A DNA stretch of 64,000 nucleotides, taken from Megascapheus bottae (Eukaryota > Chordata > Mammalia > Rodentia > Geomyidae). Shown here in pieces: positions 44,472 to 55,735 of the stretch. The position numbers and the translations under genes are program-made. Each line of letters begins with the position of its first letter. Within the stretch, counting starts at the first letter, position 1. The stretch covers positions 3,243,001 through 3,307,000 of the forward strand of contig JANJXV010000030.1 in assembly GCA_024803745.1 (NCBI GenBank). Direction: 5' to 3'. The notes under the pieces are model-generated. The model searched no databases. It was not told the origin of the DNA and saw nothing but the letters and a program-made list of their open reading frames with translations.

Positions 44472-45987
44472 AACCATCCCGTTAGACACATTAATGTGGA
44501 AGGGACAGTTACTAACCCCAAATACACAAGAGCAAGGTAAGGATAGGAATTTACACTGGAGGACATTTCTTTCTCCTTTATTATTACCTGGATTTCAAAA
44601 ATAATTATATATAATAACAACTGAATTAATTCATTCCCGACTCCCTTATTAGGCTTTTTCATGAGGCTTTTTAAAGTTCTTATTTTATAGACATATAATT
44701 TTCATCTTTGTTCTATTAAACAAAGGACACCTGTAAGTCTTCTTTCATTTTGCCAGTTAAGGTACCAACCAGGGGAAAGAATGCAGGTACACTTCACATA
44801 ATGACTCAGGAGACCTGGCGATCAAATCCTTAGCTCCTCTACCCTCAAAGTTGCTCAAGTGAGAAATTAAATGAGGAAAGCAGTACATGACAGACACCAA
44901 CCGCTACTCAGAGAGACCCGAAAGAAAACTCAAAAATCAAATCACGGTGGCCAGGGTTGCAGAAGGCACTGCGAGGCTCATACAGGTGGAAAGGACAGCC
45001 TGAACTCTCGGGATGGACGGCTGACAGGCTGAACCCACAATGCCATGTGTGCCAAACCCAGCATGCCAGCCAGCCACTGGTGACCAGGGACTGCAGTGGT
45101 AAAATCCCAGAGAAACTCCTCACAGCTTGAGTTTCCCTCCGAGAAGAGGGCTTATGAGAACAACCCCTTTCCTCTCCCAAGGCTTCTGGTGGCTTTTTTC
45201 TTCCCAGCCTCCACATCCAGACCTAGATTTGGCAATGGAATGGGGTTAAGTGGGTGACATTGTCTGATTCTTACTTCCATTGAAGGGTCTCTCCTTGGTT
45301 GGTGTTGCAACCATGTTCTTCCATCAGCATTGTATTTGAAATACTAAAATGACCAAGCAGAGTGATTTTCTGCCTCTTTGACGGAAGGAATACTCTTTGT
45401 ATAGCACAAAAGCTGGGAATGATTGGTGAGAATGATCGTGCAACAAGTTATATCAGCATCAGCATCAACAACAGCAACAGAAATCTTGCCGGAGCCAAGA
45501 GAAGACTTGGAAAACTTAGGGGGGAAAAAAAGCCTAGAACTTCTGAAGAATTGAGGGGCATTGAGTAATAACTGTGTGTGCAGAACTCTCAAAAACTGCT
45601 GAGCCAGCAACTTCTACAACGCATGTAGACAGAAATATGAAAGATGATCTAAACACTTTTATTTATAATAAATATCAGTAATCTCAGCACATATCAGTTT
45701 TATTATTTTACCACAATAATGAACACAGCTGTTTTATCTCAAAAGATATATGCACACTACATGCCTTACTGTTTAATACATCGAATGCATACACATGTTT
45801 AATTATACATATGTGTATTTAATCTATTAAACATATATTCATGTGCACTTAAGTATGTTTTCTACACACTTATATTTAGCCACATATACATATGCATTTG
45901 ATAACTGTATTGACTATTAAACACATATGTATTTCCTTGAATAAAAATCCCTTGTGGTCAACTTAACCCATAAGCATATTCAAAATG
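44471..45987. other. Intergenic sequence, AT-rich in its second half
   Basis: 45650-45960 is AT-rich with recurring ACATATGTATT-like motifs. 44770-44920 may hold a very degraded MIR. No gene recognised. Confidence 0.4.
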
Positions 45988-46226
45988 AGATGCTGGTGGT
46001 TCATGCCTATAATTCTAGTTACATGGGAGGCTGAGATCGGGGGCCTCACTTCATAGCCAGCTTGGGCAGGAAAGTTCATGCAAATCTTTTTTTCTAATTA
46101 ACTAGCTGAAAATAAAGATGTGGCTCAACTGGTAGAACACCAGATTTGAGGAGAAAAAATAAAGCCAAGAGATTGTGCAAGGCCCAGTATTAGTTCAAGC
46201 CCCAGTATTAGTGCCCCCAAATAAAT
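45988..46226 (+). mobile_element. B1/7SL-headed Geo SINE
   Basis: GATGCTGGTGGTTCATGCCT, 7SL-like CTAGTTACATGGGAGGCTGA, then Geo with a duplicated end (GTATTAGTTCAAGCCCCAGT). Tail AAATAAATAA. Confidence 0.78.
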
Positions 46227-46439
46227 AACTTCTGAAAGTCTTAAATTTACATGACATTCTTTGACTATGCTCATGAGCCTGAGCATAAACTAGCCACAAA
46301 GCTATTCAGACATCTACTTACGTTTGTTAGAGAAAATTGAAGAGGGCAACCCACTGCATGAAGACTTTGGATGCATTCTTTCTTTGTTCACGAGCAATAT
46401 CATTGATTCTTTGTGGGGGGGAGCGGGGGGGACTGCTCA

Positions 46440-46668
46440 CCTGCACCAGTACTGGGGCTTTCATAAGGGCACGCGTGCCATCCCTCAGCTGTTTCACTCA
46501 AGGCTAACACACTACCACTTGAGCCACAGCTTCACTTCCATCTTTTTGATGGTTAATTGGAGATAAGTGTTAATAGACTTTTCTTCCTTGGCTGGCTTCA
46601 AGTCATGATCCTCAGATCTCAGCTTCCTGAGTAGCTAGGGTTAGAGACATGAACCACTGGTGCCAGCT
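46440..46668 (-). mobile_element. B1/7SL-headed Geo SINE
   Basis: Reverse Geo with a diverged start, then CACTACCACTTGAGCCACAG, GATGGTTAATTGGAGATAAG and reverse head ending GAACCACTGGTGCCAGCT. Preceded by a G-rich patch. Confidence 0.78.
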
Positions 46669-46825
46669 TATTGCTTCTTACCTTCTGTAAACTCGATTGG
46701 CTCAACTTTCCCAGAGATGTGAGAGGATGAAACCAGTAGAGGCATGTTCACATGGCCTTATAGGGTAACCTACTTTCAAAAGGTAGGTGGAAGAGAGAAA
46801 TGGTTGACAGAGCAGTAGAATAAAA

Positions 46826-47041
46826 CAAGAGCAGTGGCTCATACCTGCAATCCTAGCTACTCAGGATGCTGATATCTGAGGGTTGTGATTCAAAACCATC
46901 CCAGACAGGAAAGATTGAGAAACTTTTCTCCAGTTAATCACCAGAAAACTGGAAGTGGAAGTGGCGCTGTGTCCCAGGGGTAGGGCGGTAGCCTTGAGCT
47001 GAACAGCTCAGGCACAACACCCAGGGCCAGAGTTCAGGAAC
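46826..47041 (+). mobile_element. B1/7SL-headed Geo SINE with GAA-expanded tail
   Basis: AGAGCAGTGGCTCATACCTG, CCTAGCTACTCAGGATGCTG, and Geo (GGAAGTGGCGCTGTGTCCCA) ending CCAGAGTTCAGGAA, then a long GAA/GGA tract. Confidence 0.82.
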
Positions 47042-47206
47042 AATGATGGAAGAAGGAGAAGGAGAAGGAGGAAGAGGAGGAGGAGGAAGAGGAGAAGGAG
47101 GAAGAGGAGGAGGAGGTAGAGGAGAGGAGGAGAAGAAGAGGAAGAAGAAGAAGAGGAGGAAGAGGAAGAAGAAGAGGAAGAGGAAGAGGAAGAGGAAGAA
47201 GAAGAA

Positions 47207-47238
<32 letters not shown>

Positions 47239-47294
47239 AGAGGAAGAAGAGGAGGAGGAGGAGGAGGAGGAAGGAGAAGAAGAAGAAAAGAAAG
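47042..47294. repeat. (GAA/GGA)n polypurine tract
   Basis: About 250 bases of A and G with a single T near 47117; 47118-47294 is pure purine. Poly-Lys/Arg/Glu and poly-Ser frames across it are artefacts. Confidence 0.97.
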
Positions 47295-47810
47295 ATGGCA
47301 AACTTATCATATGTCTATAACTGCATTTTCAGGAAGGGAAATCTGAGCCCAAAATATATATATACATACATACATTCAGGGCATTTAAACAGGGGAAAAC
47401 ACCAGTCATCTAAATGTGGTGATCTTGCCACCAGAGAAACCATTTTGGCCACATGGCTTGCCAAGAGGTATAATCATTCAAAATCAAAATAGGCATAGCT
47501 AATCCACTCTCTCAGCAACCACACAGCAGGCTGCACTGGCTGTGGGGCTATTATTCCCTCCAGCCAGGACGAGTGTTCAGGGAGGTTTGTTTAATCATTA
47601 CAATTGGTGCCCATGCCGCCAAGACTCACAGGGAATCAAAGGAGAATCCTTTACAGTACATGGAGAGAAACTGCTGATGTGAAATCAGCATCTGAAGACT
47701 TCACGCCTTCATCTTTGACGCACCTGTTCTTGAAGGCATTTATAGGATTAGGCAATTCTGCTCTCCTTATTTCATAGTGGTTTGTTTCAAAGGAAAGATG
47801 CAAATTAATG
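47295..47810. other. Intergenic sequence, nothing recognised
   Basis: Single-copy-looking DNA with no SINE or credible frame. Confidence 0.4.
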
Positions 47811-48008
47811 GGCTGATGGGGACTCACGCCTGTAATCCTAGCTATTCAGGAGGCTGAGATCTGAGGACTTAGGTTCAAAGCCAGCCCAGGCAGGAAAGTT
47901 CATAAGACTTTTAGTTCCAGGTAAGCAGATAAAGGCAGAAGTGTCTATGCAGTTCAAATGATAGAATGTCTTGAGTGAAAGGGCCAAAAGCCAGTGTCTA
48001 GGCACAAG
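47811..48008 (+). mobile_element. B1/7SL-headed Geo SINE with GGAA-expanded tail
   Basis: GCTGATGGGGACTCACGCCT, CCTAGCTATTCAGGAGGCTG, and a diverged Geo half (GGCAGAAGTGTCTATGCAGT), then the GGAA array. Confidence 0.82.
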
Positions 48009-48104
48009 AGAGAGAAAGAAGGAAGGAAGGAAGGAAGGAAGGAAGGAAGGAAGGAAGGAAGGAAGGAAGGAAGGAAGGAAGGAAGGAAGGAAGGGAGGGA
48101 GAGG
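48009..48104. repeat. (GGAA)n array on a SINE tail
   Basis: GAGAGAGAAAGAAGGAAGGA then about 18 clean GGAA units. Confidence 0.97.
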
Positions 48105-49451
48105 AAGTAAGGAAAAGAAGAAAAAGGAGGAAAGAAAGAAAAGATGCAAACTTTACCAAACTTATAGAACAGGCACATTTGTTATTTCTTTCTAAATGAC
48201 ATTATGTAACAAGAATTTATTTTAGCTGGAATGAGTTTTCTGATTTTCCTTGGGTATATACATTGTAACCTTGGAGCGATGACAACCAGTGACAGGAATC
48301 ATTATGGGCCACTTTTGAATCTGCATTTAGGAACTCAGGTGAAAGTAGAGACACCCCTAGCTCTGTGTGAGGTCTAAATGGCACAGACTCATGAACAGAC
48401 TACCATCTATCAAGATATTACCCAGACAATGAAGGAAAAATGACAAGGATGATGTAGTAGGCAATTAACAACCATGAATAACTTAAAAGACAAGCTATTT
48501 TTTTATATCTTCTGGTAAGAATTTAAAAATTGCTTGATGAAGTAAGTTCAAATACAGGAATTTGTGCCTACTGTGCGTCACTCACTAGGTTGTGAAACTT
48601 TCAAAAGATATGTCAAAGATATGTCTGCGATCCATAACCACTGCAGTTTAGTTTTAGTGTTTTCCTCATAAAAGCAGTACAAAGGAAAGGGTGTCTGTGG
48701 TGTGTTTGTATGAGGGGGAAAAATAGTAAAATTCACTGTATGAGACCTAAATTAGTTTTATTTTTCCTCAGTAATATTTCAATCAGGCTGTAAATAGTCA
48801 AACTCGATTTTCAGAATATTTTTAAATTTTAAAACCTATATAGAGTTATATACCTGTATACTCTGAGATTTAATTTTTTCCCCCAGTGGGGCTGGGGGAC
48901 TTTCACTTTTATTTTTCCAACCTTTTCCTTTGGCCTTCTGTACTCCTGTGCTGTTACAAAGTGGGGATTAGAAGAGGAGAAATTGATGCAAGAAAGGACA
49001 ATCACACCCCACCCCCATAACGCTACACTGTATGTGAAAAATTAGCACAGTTTGTCAAAAGCCAGGAAGCAGGGCAGATATCGTCTAAAACCCACGAATG
49101 CTATATGAACGTTCTATATTGAATTCGTCTGATTTATAAAATGGCTTCAGTTTGATGGGCCTCTGAGGAGTAGAGTTGTTTCTCGTTTGATAGAATGAAC
49201 ACATCGTTAGGAATTCTATGGGGGAAATTCTTTGTTGTGGTTGTTAACCAAATCATATGCCATTTTTTTAGGACAGTTTCATTACAAAATGAATATAATT
49301 TAAAGTTATAGAGAAAATCTTCTAAAAACAGGCATTCACTTTCTCAAAATGTAATTTAAAAAATGGAAACAGGCTCAAGAAAATAAAATATAATAAAAAG
49401 CACAGATTTGCCAGAGATTCATATATTTAGTATTTCCTCTCATGTGCTCTG
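48105..49451. other. AT-rich intergenic sequence
   Basis: No SINE, microsatellite or credible open frame in about 1.3 kb. Confidence 0.5.
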
Positions 49452-49525
49452 ACACTAGCATTTGAACTCATAGCCTTGCACTCACTAGGCAACTGCTATA
49501 CTACTTGAAACATACCTTCAACCCT
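49452..49525 (-). mobile_element. Monomeric ID-like SINE, very degraded
   Basis: TTTGAACTCATAGCCTTGCA, ACTAGGCAACTGCTATACTA and CTTCAACCC follow the reverse order of an ID-type monomer. Marginal. Confidence 0.35.
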
Positions 49526-49552
49526 TTTTGTCTTTAGATTATTTTTCAATCA

Positions 49553-49612
49553 AGCTCCTCCTCCCCTTCCTCCCTCCCCCTCCATCTTCTTCCTCTTCTC
49601 CTTCTCCTCCTC
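49553..49612. repeat. Pyrimidine (CCT/TTC)n tract on a SINE tail
   Basis: CTCCTCCTCCCCTTCCTCCC then TTCTTCCTCTTCTCC; purine on the minus strand. It sits exactly where the A tail of the minus-strand SINE starting at 49613 should be. Confidence 0.8.
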
Positions 49613-49736
49613 AGTCCTGGGGCTTGAACTCAGGGGCTGGGGAGAGTTCCTTGGACTTTATCCTGAAGGCTAGAGCTCTACCACTTGAGCTATAGCACCA
49701 CTTCTGACTTTGTATGTAGTATTTCTCAGGTCAAAT
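49613..49736 (-). mobile_element. Older IDL-Geo SINE interrupted by a younger one
   Basis: Reverse Geo (CAGTCCTGGGGCTTGAACTC ... CTACCACTTGAGCTATAGCA) followed by the start of the reverse head (TGTATGTAGTATTTCTCAGG). It stops at the insertion of the element at 49737-49926. Confidence 0.7.
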
Positions 49737-49926
49737 TTTCTTTTGGCCAGTCCTGGGCTTGAACTCAGGGCCTGAGCACTGTCCTTGGACTTTCTCAAGG
49801 CTAGAGCTCTACCACTTGAGCCTCAGCACCACTTCTGGCTTTTTTCCATGTATGTGGTACCAAGGAATCGAACATCGATCTTTGTGCATGATAGGCAAGC
49901 ACTCTACCACTAGGCCAAACTCCTGG
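49737..49926 (-). mobile_element. IDL-Geo SINE nested in an older Geo SINE
   Basis: Full reverse Geo and head (GGCCAGTCCTGGGCTTGAAC ... GCCAAACTCCTGG). It is flanked by AGGTCAAAT at 49728-49736 and 49928-49936, the target duplication lying inside the older SINE. Confidence 0.85.
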
Positions 49927-49936
49927 CAGGTCAAAT

Positions 49937-51479
49937 ATATATTAAATAATTTGAAGTCTCGGTATCATAGGAGACTTCATAATACTTCTATTTCCTACTA
50001 GGCGTGTTCAGGGATGCTTGTTACATAAACTCCCAGCGGCATCGTTTAAAAAGAATTCCACCTTGTGAAAAGCACCACCAAGACATTTAGTCTTCATTAC
50101 CAGCAAAGTTGAATGTGTCTCTATTTATTCATCATTTTTAATTCTTCTGTAAATTACCAATGACTTTTGTCTTTTTTGGGGGGGGGGTGATGCTGGTTTT
50201 TAATCTCACTAATATGACAGACTTGTACACTAATTTTTATTTGTTGCATGAATATTGTGCTCCTTCTAATTTTGCTTCTACCGTTCTCTCCACTACAACA
50301 TTCTTATCAGTTGGCAATGCAACTGTCATAAGTACTCGGTTTCATGATCTCTATGAATCTCACACATCTCATTGGTTTCGTCCTGGTTACCTCTCTCATT
50401 CACCTGAGCAGTCTCCCAATAACAAGCACTTTCTGTTCAGTCATTGTTCTACAGTGTGAGTCTCTGCGTCTTTCCACAGGTGGTTAGGTCACACCGCACA
50501 CTCAAGACTGTTCACCAACAAGGCACAGAGATAAAACACAATGTTTATGTAATTCATCCTTTAATGGGAAAGAAAAACGTAAACTCAAAGGTAATAGTAA
50601 AGGCAAAACAAATAAAAGACAAGGCCTTTTGGGTATCTGTGCATGAATTTATTATTGCTATGTACTAGCCATTAGTAAACTAGGCACTCTGAGAATTCAA
50701 AGGGATTTCCACTGCCTACAGCTACAAAGTGGTTTTAAGTGAGTTTCAGGACCATGGGTTGACCCTTATTATGTGAAGAGAGTAGGAGAAAAGGTATGAG
50801 ACGAATGTATTATGGACATACTTTAGGGTAGACCTATACTTGGTCCTGTTATACATAATTTATACATACGTTTTATAGATGTATGGTGGGAGAGAGAAAG
50901 GAAGGGAGGGAAAGAGAGAAACAGGGGGAGGAAAGAGACTTTCCTTCAATTGGATATTTATCATTTTCCATAATCCAAAAAATATACATCTATATTTTCC
51001 TTTACCATTTGAAAAGATTTTCAGTTTGGAGTCATTTAGAATGTACCAAAAAAGGGGAGGGGGGAGTGTGATAAGGATGTACTTTATAGTTTGAGGAACA
51101 AATTCTCCATCTCCGCTCATGGGCCAATGCATGCCTTCTCTATGAACATGCTTTTTCCAGGTCTGAACCAGGTCTGTTTCCCGAGTTCCACGATCCCTTC
51201 TTCTCTGCCTGGACCTCCGCCTTTTGTCCTCTGCTCACAATCTGGGAGACAGACAGACGACCTACCTTCAGCTGCTTGGGAATAGCCATTTTGAGTCTCC
51301 AGACCTTCTCTTCATCTCCAGGCCACCCCAGGACAAACGAGGCCACACAAACATTTCATGCCAGAAACAAAACAAATCAAACTGTTGAGGGGGGGGAGGG
51401 AGCCAAGGGTGAAATTCTACATAGGAAGAGCAGAGATAAGCTATCTAGCTTAATGAGGTAAGATAAGAGACGATGCCTC
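49937..51479. other. Intergenic sequence up to the CpG island
   Basis: AT-rich, no SINE for about 1.5 kb. The 99-codon frame at 50160-50459 contains no recognised domain and begins just before a G8 run. Upstream flank of the putative promoter. Confidence 0.45.
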
Positions 51480-52365
51480 GGTGGATAAAAATGGGCCTGG
51501 TGGCCGCCTTCGGAAGTGCCAGCGCGGGGCCTCGTCCCGGGTGGGGGCCTGGCCCACACGGTGTCCTCGCGTGGTTGTCCTCGCGGGCCACGCGCCTGCT
51601 GTCCGCGGGCGAAGTCACCTGCTTTACCAGGCGCTGATCCACGGAGGAGCCCGGGGTCCCAGGCCCGGGCAGCGCGCGGCTCCGCGGTGTCTGCACGTTC
51701 TCCCCACGCGCGTTCGCCTGTCCCGGGTGAACGATGGCGGCGCAGGGTGGGGGGTGGCCAAAGATGGGGCTCCCTCGTCCACAGGCCCCCGCGTGGAACG
51801 GAGGGGCGCACGGACTGGATGAGATGAGGCACAGCCCGAGGCTCCCCGCGCGCCCCGGGGCCGCGGGGGACGGCGTCTGTGTGCGTGTCCACGGCCGGCC
51901 GGGGCTTCCCGCCTGCCGCCTTCCCCGCCCGGCCGGCCCGGAGCGGGGCGTCCGTCCGCGCCGACCATGCCGCCCTCCAGTCTGCGCTCGCGGCCGGCCC
52001 CGCGCGCCTGCACGTACGCAGCCTCCGCGCGCGCGCGTGTGTGTGTGTGTGGTGGGGGGGACACGGGGCCGGGGTGCGCCCGGGGACCATGCGGAGCCGG
52101 GGCCGGGGCGGCGCGCGCGGGCCGGGCCGGGCCGCGGGGAGGTAGGCGCGGGCGCGCGCCGGCTCCGGGCCGGGGCGGGCGGCGCGGGCGCTGCGGGGCG
52201 GCCCAGGCCGCTTCCCGGGCCCGGCGCGCGGGAGCCTCGCGCAGACACAATACGCTCGGGGGCGGGCGCGGGACCCCGCGCGCCCCGCGCCGCCGTGCAG
52301 GGACGCCGGCTTTCCCCGGGCGGCCCCGGCGTGCGCCGCGCGGGCCGGGGGCCGAGGCAGACGCG

Positions 52366-52371
52366 GTAAGT
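52366..52371 (+). other. Candidate 5' splice site inside the CpG island
   Basis: GCAGACGCG|GTAAGT is a full match to the intronic donor consensus, in an otherwise C/G-only environment where such a match is rare by chance. Confidence 0.4.
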
Positions 52372-53680
52372 GCGCGGCCGGGGCCTCGGCGCCCGCCCGC
52401 TCCGCCGCCCGCCGCGCTGGCGGCGAGGAAGGCGTCCCCAACATGGCGCCCCTCGAGTCCGAGCCCTGCGCGCCGGGCCGGCGGCGGGGCCGGGCGGGGG
52501 GAGCCGGGAGGAGGGCGGAGGCCGGCGGGGAGGAGGCGGAGGCCGGCGGGGAGGAGGAGGCGGCGGCCTGCGCGTCCCCCCCGCCCCCCGCGCCCGTCGC
52601 CGGCTCAGGCCCGAGAGGCGCCGGGCGGCGGGAAGGAGGCGGCACCGGAGGAGAGGCCGGGCGCGGCGGCGGCGGAGCCGGAGCATAATGGTGGGGAAAG
52701 CTCGTCGGCGGCCGCGGCGGGGCGCGGGCGGGCGGGCGGCGGCGATGGCGCCGGGGAGCCGCCGGGGCTGCGGCCGGCGGCGGAGGCGGAGGCGGAGGCG
52801 GCGCCGGCCCCTCTCGCACGGCCCCGGGCCGGCCCGGGAGCCCCGTGGGCGGCGGGGCCCGCGGGGCGGGCGCGGCGCCTCCTCGCCGCGGGCGGTGCTG
52901 AGGCGGCTCCGGGACGGAGGCCCCGAGAGGACCGCGCGGGGCCTGCTCGGGTCAGGAAGCCGCGGCGTCGCTTGAGCGGCGCCCGCCGGGCCCCGCGCCG
53001 GCGCGCTCGGCCAGGCCTGCGGGCAGAGGCCGCGGCGCGGGCGGTCCGGGCGCGCGGGCCCGGGCGTGGGCAGGCGGGGGGGGGGGCGCGGCGCGGCGCC
53101 CGGGCCCGTCCGCGGCCGCCTGGGGCAGGGCCTCCGGGCCGGCCGCCCTCCGCCGCCGCCCTCCCGCCGCGGGGAGCAGGCCGGACCCGCGCGCCGCCGC
53201 CGCCGCGCCCGCCCCACGCCGTCCTCCGGGCCCGGCCGCGCCGTGCGGGGAGTCGGCCCGGAGCGCCGCGGACACAAAGTGTCGGCCGCGTCTTTGTACG
53301 CGGGGCGGGGCGGGGGCCGGGGCGAGCGGCGCGGCCTGCGGGGCGGCGGCGGCGGGCGGCGGAGGGCGGCCCGGCCTCCCCGCGCCCCCGCGCCCCCGCG
53401 CCCCGGCCGGGCCTCCTGCAGGGCGTGGGCCGGGCCCGGCGGAGTCCGCGGTCACCGCGGCGTCCGTGTCACTCGGCCGTGTGCGTGGCGGCCGGTGTCA
53501 CCTGCGTGCGGGAGTCTGGAGGAGGCAGCTCGGGGCCCGGGAGCGGGGGCGCGGGGAGCGGGCGGCCGGGGTGCCGGGGAGCGGGGGGACCGGGCTGGGG
53601 AGCGGGTGGCCGGAGGACCGGGGTCCGGGGAGCCGGTTGGGGGCCGGGCCGGGCCGGGTCGGGGAGCCCGAGGGAGCCGG

Positions 53681-53790
53681 GGATCCAGTCGGGGGCCGGG
53701 GGATCTGGTCGGGGTCCGGGGGATCTGGTCGGGGTCCGGGGTCCGGTCGGGTCGGGGAGCCCGGGGGCCGGGGATCCGGTCGGGGTCCGG
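53681..53790. repeat. 20-bp G-rich tandem repeat in the CpG island
   Basis: GGATCTGGTCGGGGTCCGGG and close variants occur at 53681-53700, 53701-53720, 53721-53740 and 53772-53790 (last copy 19 bases). Each has G runs of 3-5. Confidence 0.85.
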
Positions 53791-53880
53791 CTCCAGGCTC
53801 CAGGCTCCACAGGTCCCAGGTCCCTTCTCCCTGCCCGGGGCCTCCGCTGTCCCCCGGGGTGGTGAGGCCCTGTGGTGTGA

Positions 53881-55127
53881 GGTGGAAAAATCTCATCATG
53901 GCTTGGGGGAAAATAAAAAAAAGTCCTTTTTGACTTTTCTTTTTAATTAAAGAATTTATTAACGTTGATTTTTACATCATATTTTAAATGACAAGTTTAA
54001 CATGCAAGTGTTCAAGGAGGGAATCACTATTGACAACCACTGGGACTTAGTATTTAGAACGTAATCACAAGTAGGCTAAGGGTTTGGATGTCATAGAAAC
54101 ATGTTAATTTATGAAATAAAACATGATGTCTATAGTCATAGGTTTTTATGTCTGTATAGTTGTGTTTATATTTCCATTACCATGTCCATAGCTTTGGGTA
54201 TGCAGTTATTGAGTCCTCACTCTTGTACTCGTTGCTTTTTGACTTTTTAACAAGAGCAAGATTACAGTTTTAGCTTAGTGATGATTAGAGGCGGTTTTCC
54301 CGGATTTATTATTATTATTATTACGGGCATTTATTCTGATTAATGGTTGGAAATTATTAAAAGATGGTATTGGGTGGTATTTAAGTTTCCAGGTTGAGTG
54401 TTTTCTGGTAGACGGTCATCTTTTTCTGTGTGTCCACTTGGTTCAAGTAGGGGATAAAAGAAGGGGTTTCCATACAGGCCAGTCATTTTTCCTTATATCT
54501 CAGGGAAGATTTGATTGTTAGATGAATGCCCTGAGAATCAAAGATCAGAAGATAAGGGATGTCACTGAGACAAGCCAATATAAACGATTGTGATTGACTC
54601 TGTTGGAGCGGATTTCTGTGATTCACATGGTAACTTTTTTTTCCCCCCACTATGGATATTGTTCATGGGTAAGCAATCTCCTTTTCACTTTCTTTAAGGT
54701 GGGCAATTTAGTTTTGCCATTGTCATTTGCAAGGTATTTAAACAAACATCCACATGGATGCTTCCAGCTTTTCAAGGAAAAAAAATCCATAGCAATATTA
54801 ATGGAATGCATATATGGAATCTTCATTGGAAATCATAATGTGTGTATGCTTTGTGGTTACCAACTGCATGTTTCAGTGAGTGAAATGTTTCTGTGAGCTC
54901 TCACCCTGTGTACCCCATCTTTCTTTTCTTTTGGGGGGTAGTTCAGAAAGTATATAATAAAAGAGGGGTGCATATGCTGGTATGCATGGCAATAGGAGCT
55001 TAGAATTGTAACATTTGTAACAGAAGTATCCTATACTGTTCTACTGTTGCTTGCTTCCTTATTTCTGGTGTCAGGTTTTCTTTCCTTCCCTCCCTCCTTC
55101 CCTTCTTTCTTTCCTTTTTTTTTTTTT
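53881..55127. other. AT-rich sequence downstream of the CpG island
   Basis: Probable first-intron DNA of the downstream gene. The composition changes abruptly at about 53890. The 100-codon frame at 54594-54896 has no domain. A small ATT run lies at 54309-54323. Confidence 0.4.
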
Positions 55128-55352
55128 TAAATGCTTGTTCTGTGTCTTGAAACTCAGGGCCTGGGCACCGACCCTGAGCTCTTCTGCTCCAGAATTTGCA
55201 CTGTAACACTTGAGCCTCAGCTCCACTCTGGCTTTGGTGATTAATTGGAAGTAAGTCTTGACTTTCTCCCTTTGGGCTGGCTTTGAATTGTGATCCTCAG
55301 ATTTCAGCCTCTTGAATAGCTGGGATGACAGGAGTCACTGATGCCAGGCTAA
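55128..55352 (-). mobile_element. B1/7SL-headed Geo SINE
   Basis: Reverse Geo (CTTGAAACTCAGGGCCTGGG), GGTGATTAATTGGAAGTAAG, and reverse head (TTTCAGCCTCTTGAATAGCT) ending GTCACTGATGCCAGGCT. A pyrimidine/T tract precedes it at the tail side (55077-55127). Confidence 0.82.
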
Positions 55353-55559
55353 TGTCAGGTTTTTATTACCTTCATTATCTCTCAGTTGAATCCTCTATAT
55401 GACATTTAAGCAATGAGGACATACTTTGAAAAAAAAAATGACATTGAGATGTGACAGTTTTCACTGAAAACCATAATCAGACCTTAACTTGGATTTAATG
55501 TTGATTTTTTTTAGAATGATTAGTTGTTTTTTGTTGTTTATTTTTCATTATTAGAGTTG

Positions 55560-55735
55560 TATAGCAAAGTGATTGAAGCCCAGTGACTTGGCTTTGAATC
55601 TCACATCTGTCATTTTCTAGGAGTGGGCTTAGGCAAATTACTTAACTTTCCAGGCTTAGCCATAGGGAAGACAGGGTTGGAAGTGGCACTAGATGGGTTA
55701 TTAAAGCCCTTGAAACAGTGCCTGGGAGAACTACT
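55560..55735 (+). mobile_element. MIR, well preserved for its age
   Basis: CCCAGTGACTTGGCTTTGAA, CTCACATCTGTCATTTTCTA, GGCAAATTACTTAACTTTCC and later AAGCCCTTGAAACAGTGCCT follow MIR order from 5' part through core to 3' part. Confidence 0.75.

Larger units (their letters stand above)
51480..53880 (+). promoter_or_regulatory. CpG island, putative promoter and noncoding first exon of ZMYND11 (strand inferred)
   Basis: About 2.4 kb of extremely GC- and CpG-dense DNA with sharp edges against AT-rich flanks. ETS-like CGGAAGT occurs at 51511-51517. YY1-like ATGGCGGC is at 51734-51741 and AACATGGCGCC near 52440. A perfect splice donor GTAAGT at 52366-52371 follows GCAGACGCG, so a noncoding first exon could end at about 52365. 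Long open frames on both strands (up to 632 codons) are the expected effect of missing AT-rich stops and contain no domain. The ZMYND11 assignment rests on my recollection of mouse gene order (Zmynd11 next to the Chrm3 3' side, same direction), not on sequence identity. Promoter nature is secure; identity is not. Confidence 0.45.

Noticed and set aside
43935..44540. 201-codon + frame
   Set aside because: Runs through an LTR remnant, an IDL-Geo SINE and a GA repeat.
47008..47492. Poly-Ser and poly-Lys/Glu frames
   Set aside because: Translations of the GAA/GGA tract.
52443..52688. Short frame starting MAPLESEPCAP at the AACATGGCG site
   Set aside because: The ATGGCG fits a YY1 motif and the frame degenerates to Gly/Glu/Ala repeats. 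I do not recognise the protein, though it remains the most ATG-like start in the island.
51967..53865. 632-codon + frame and 610-codon minus frame in the CpG island
   Set aside because: Both strands are open in several phases because GC-rich DNA lacks stops. Ala/Arg/Pro/Gly composition, no domain, and no start consistent with the donor site.
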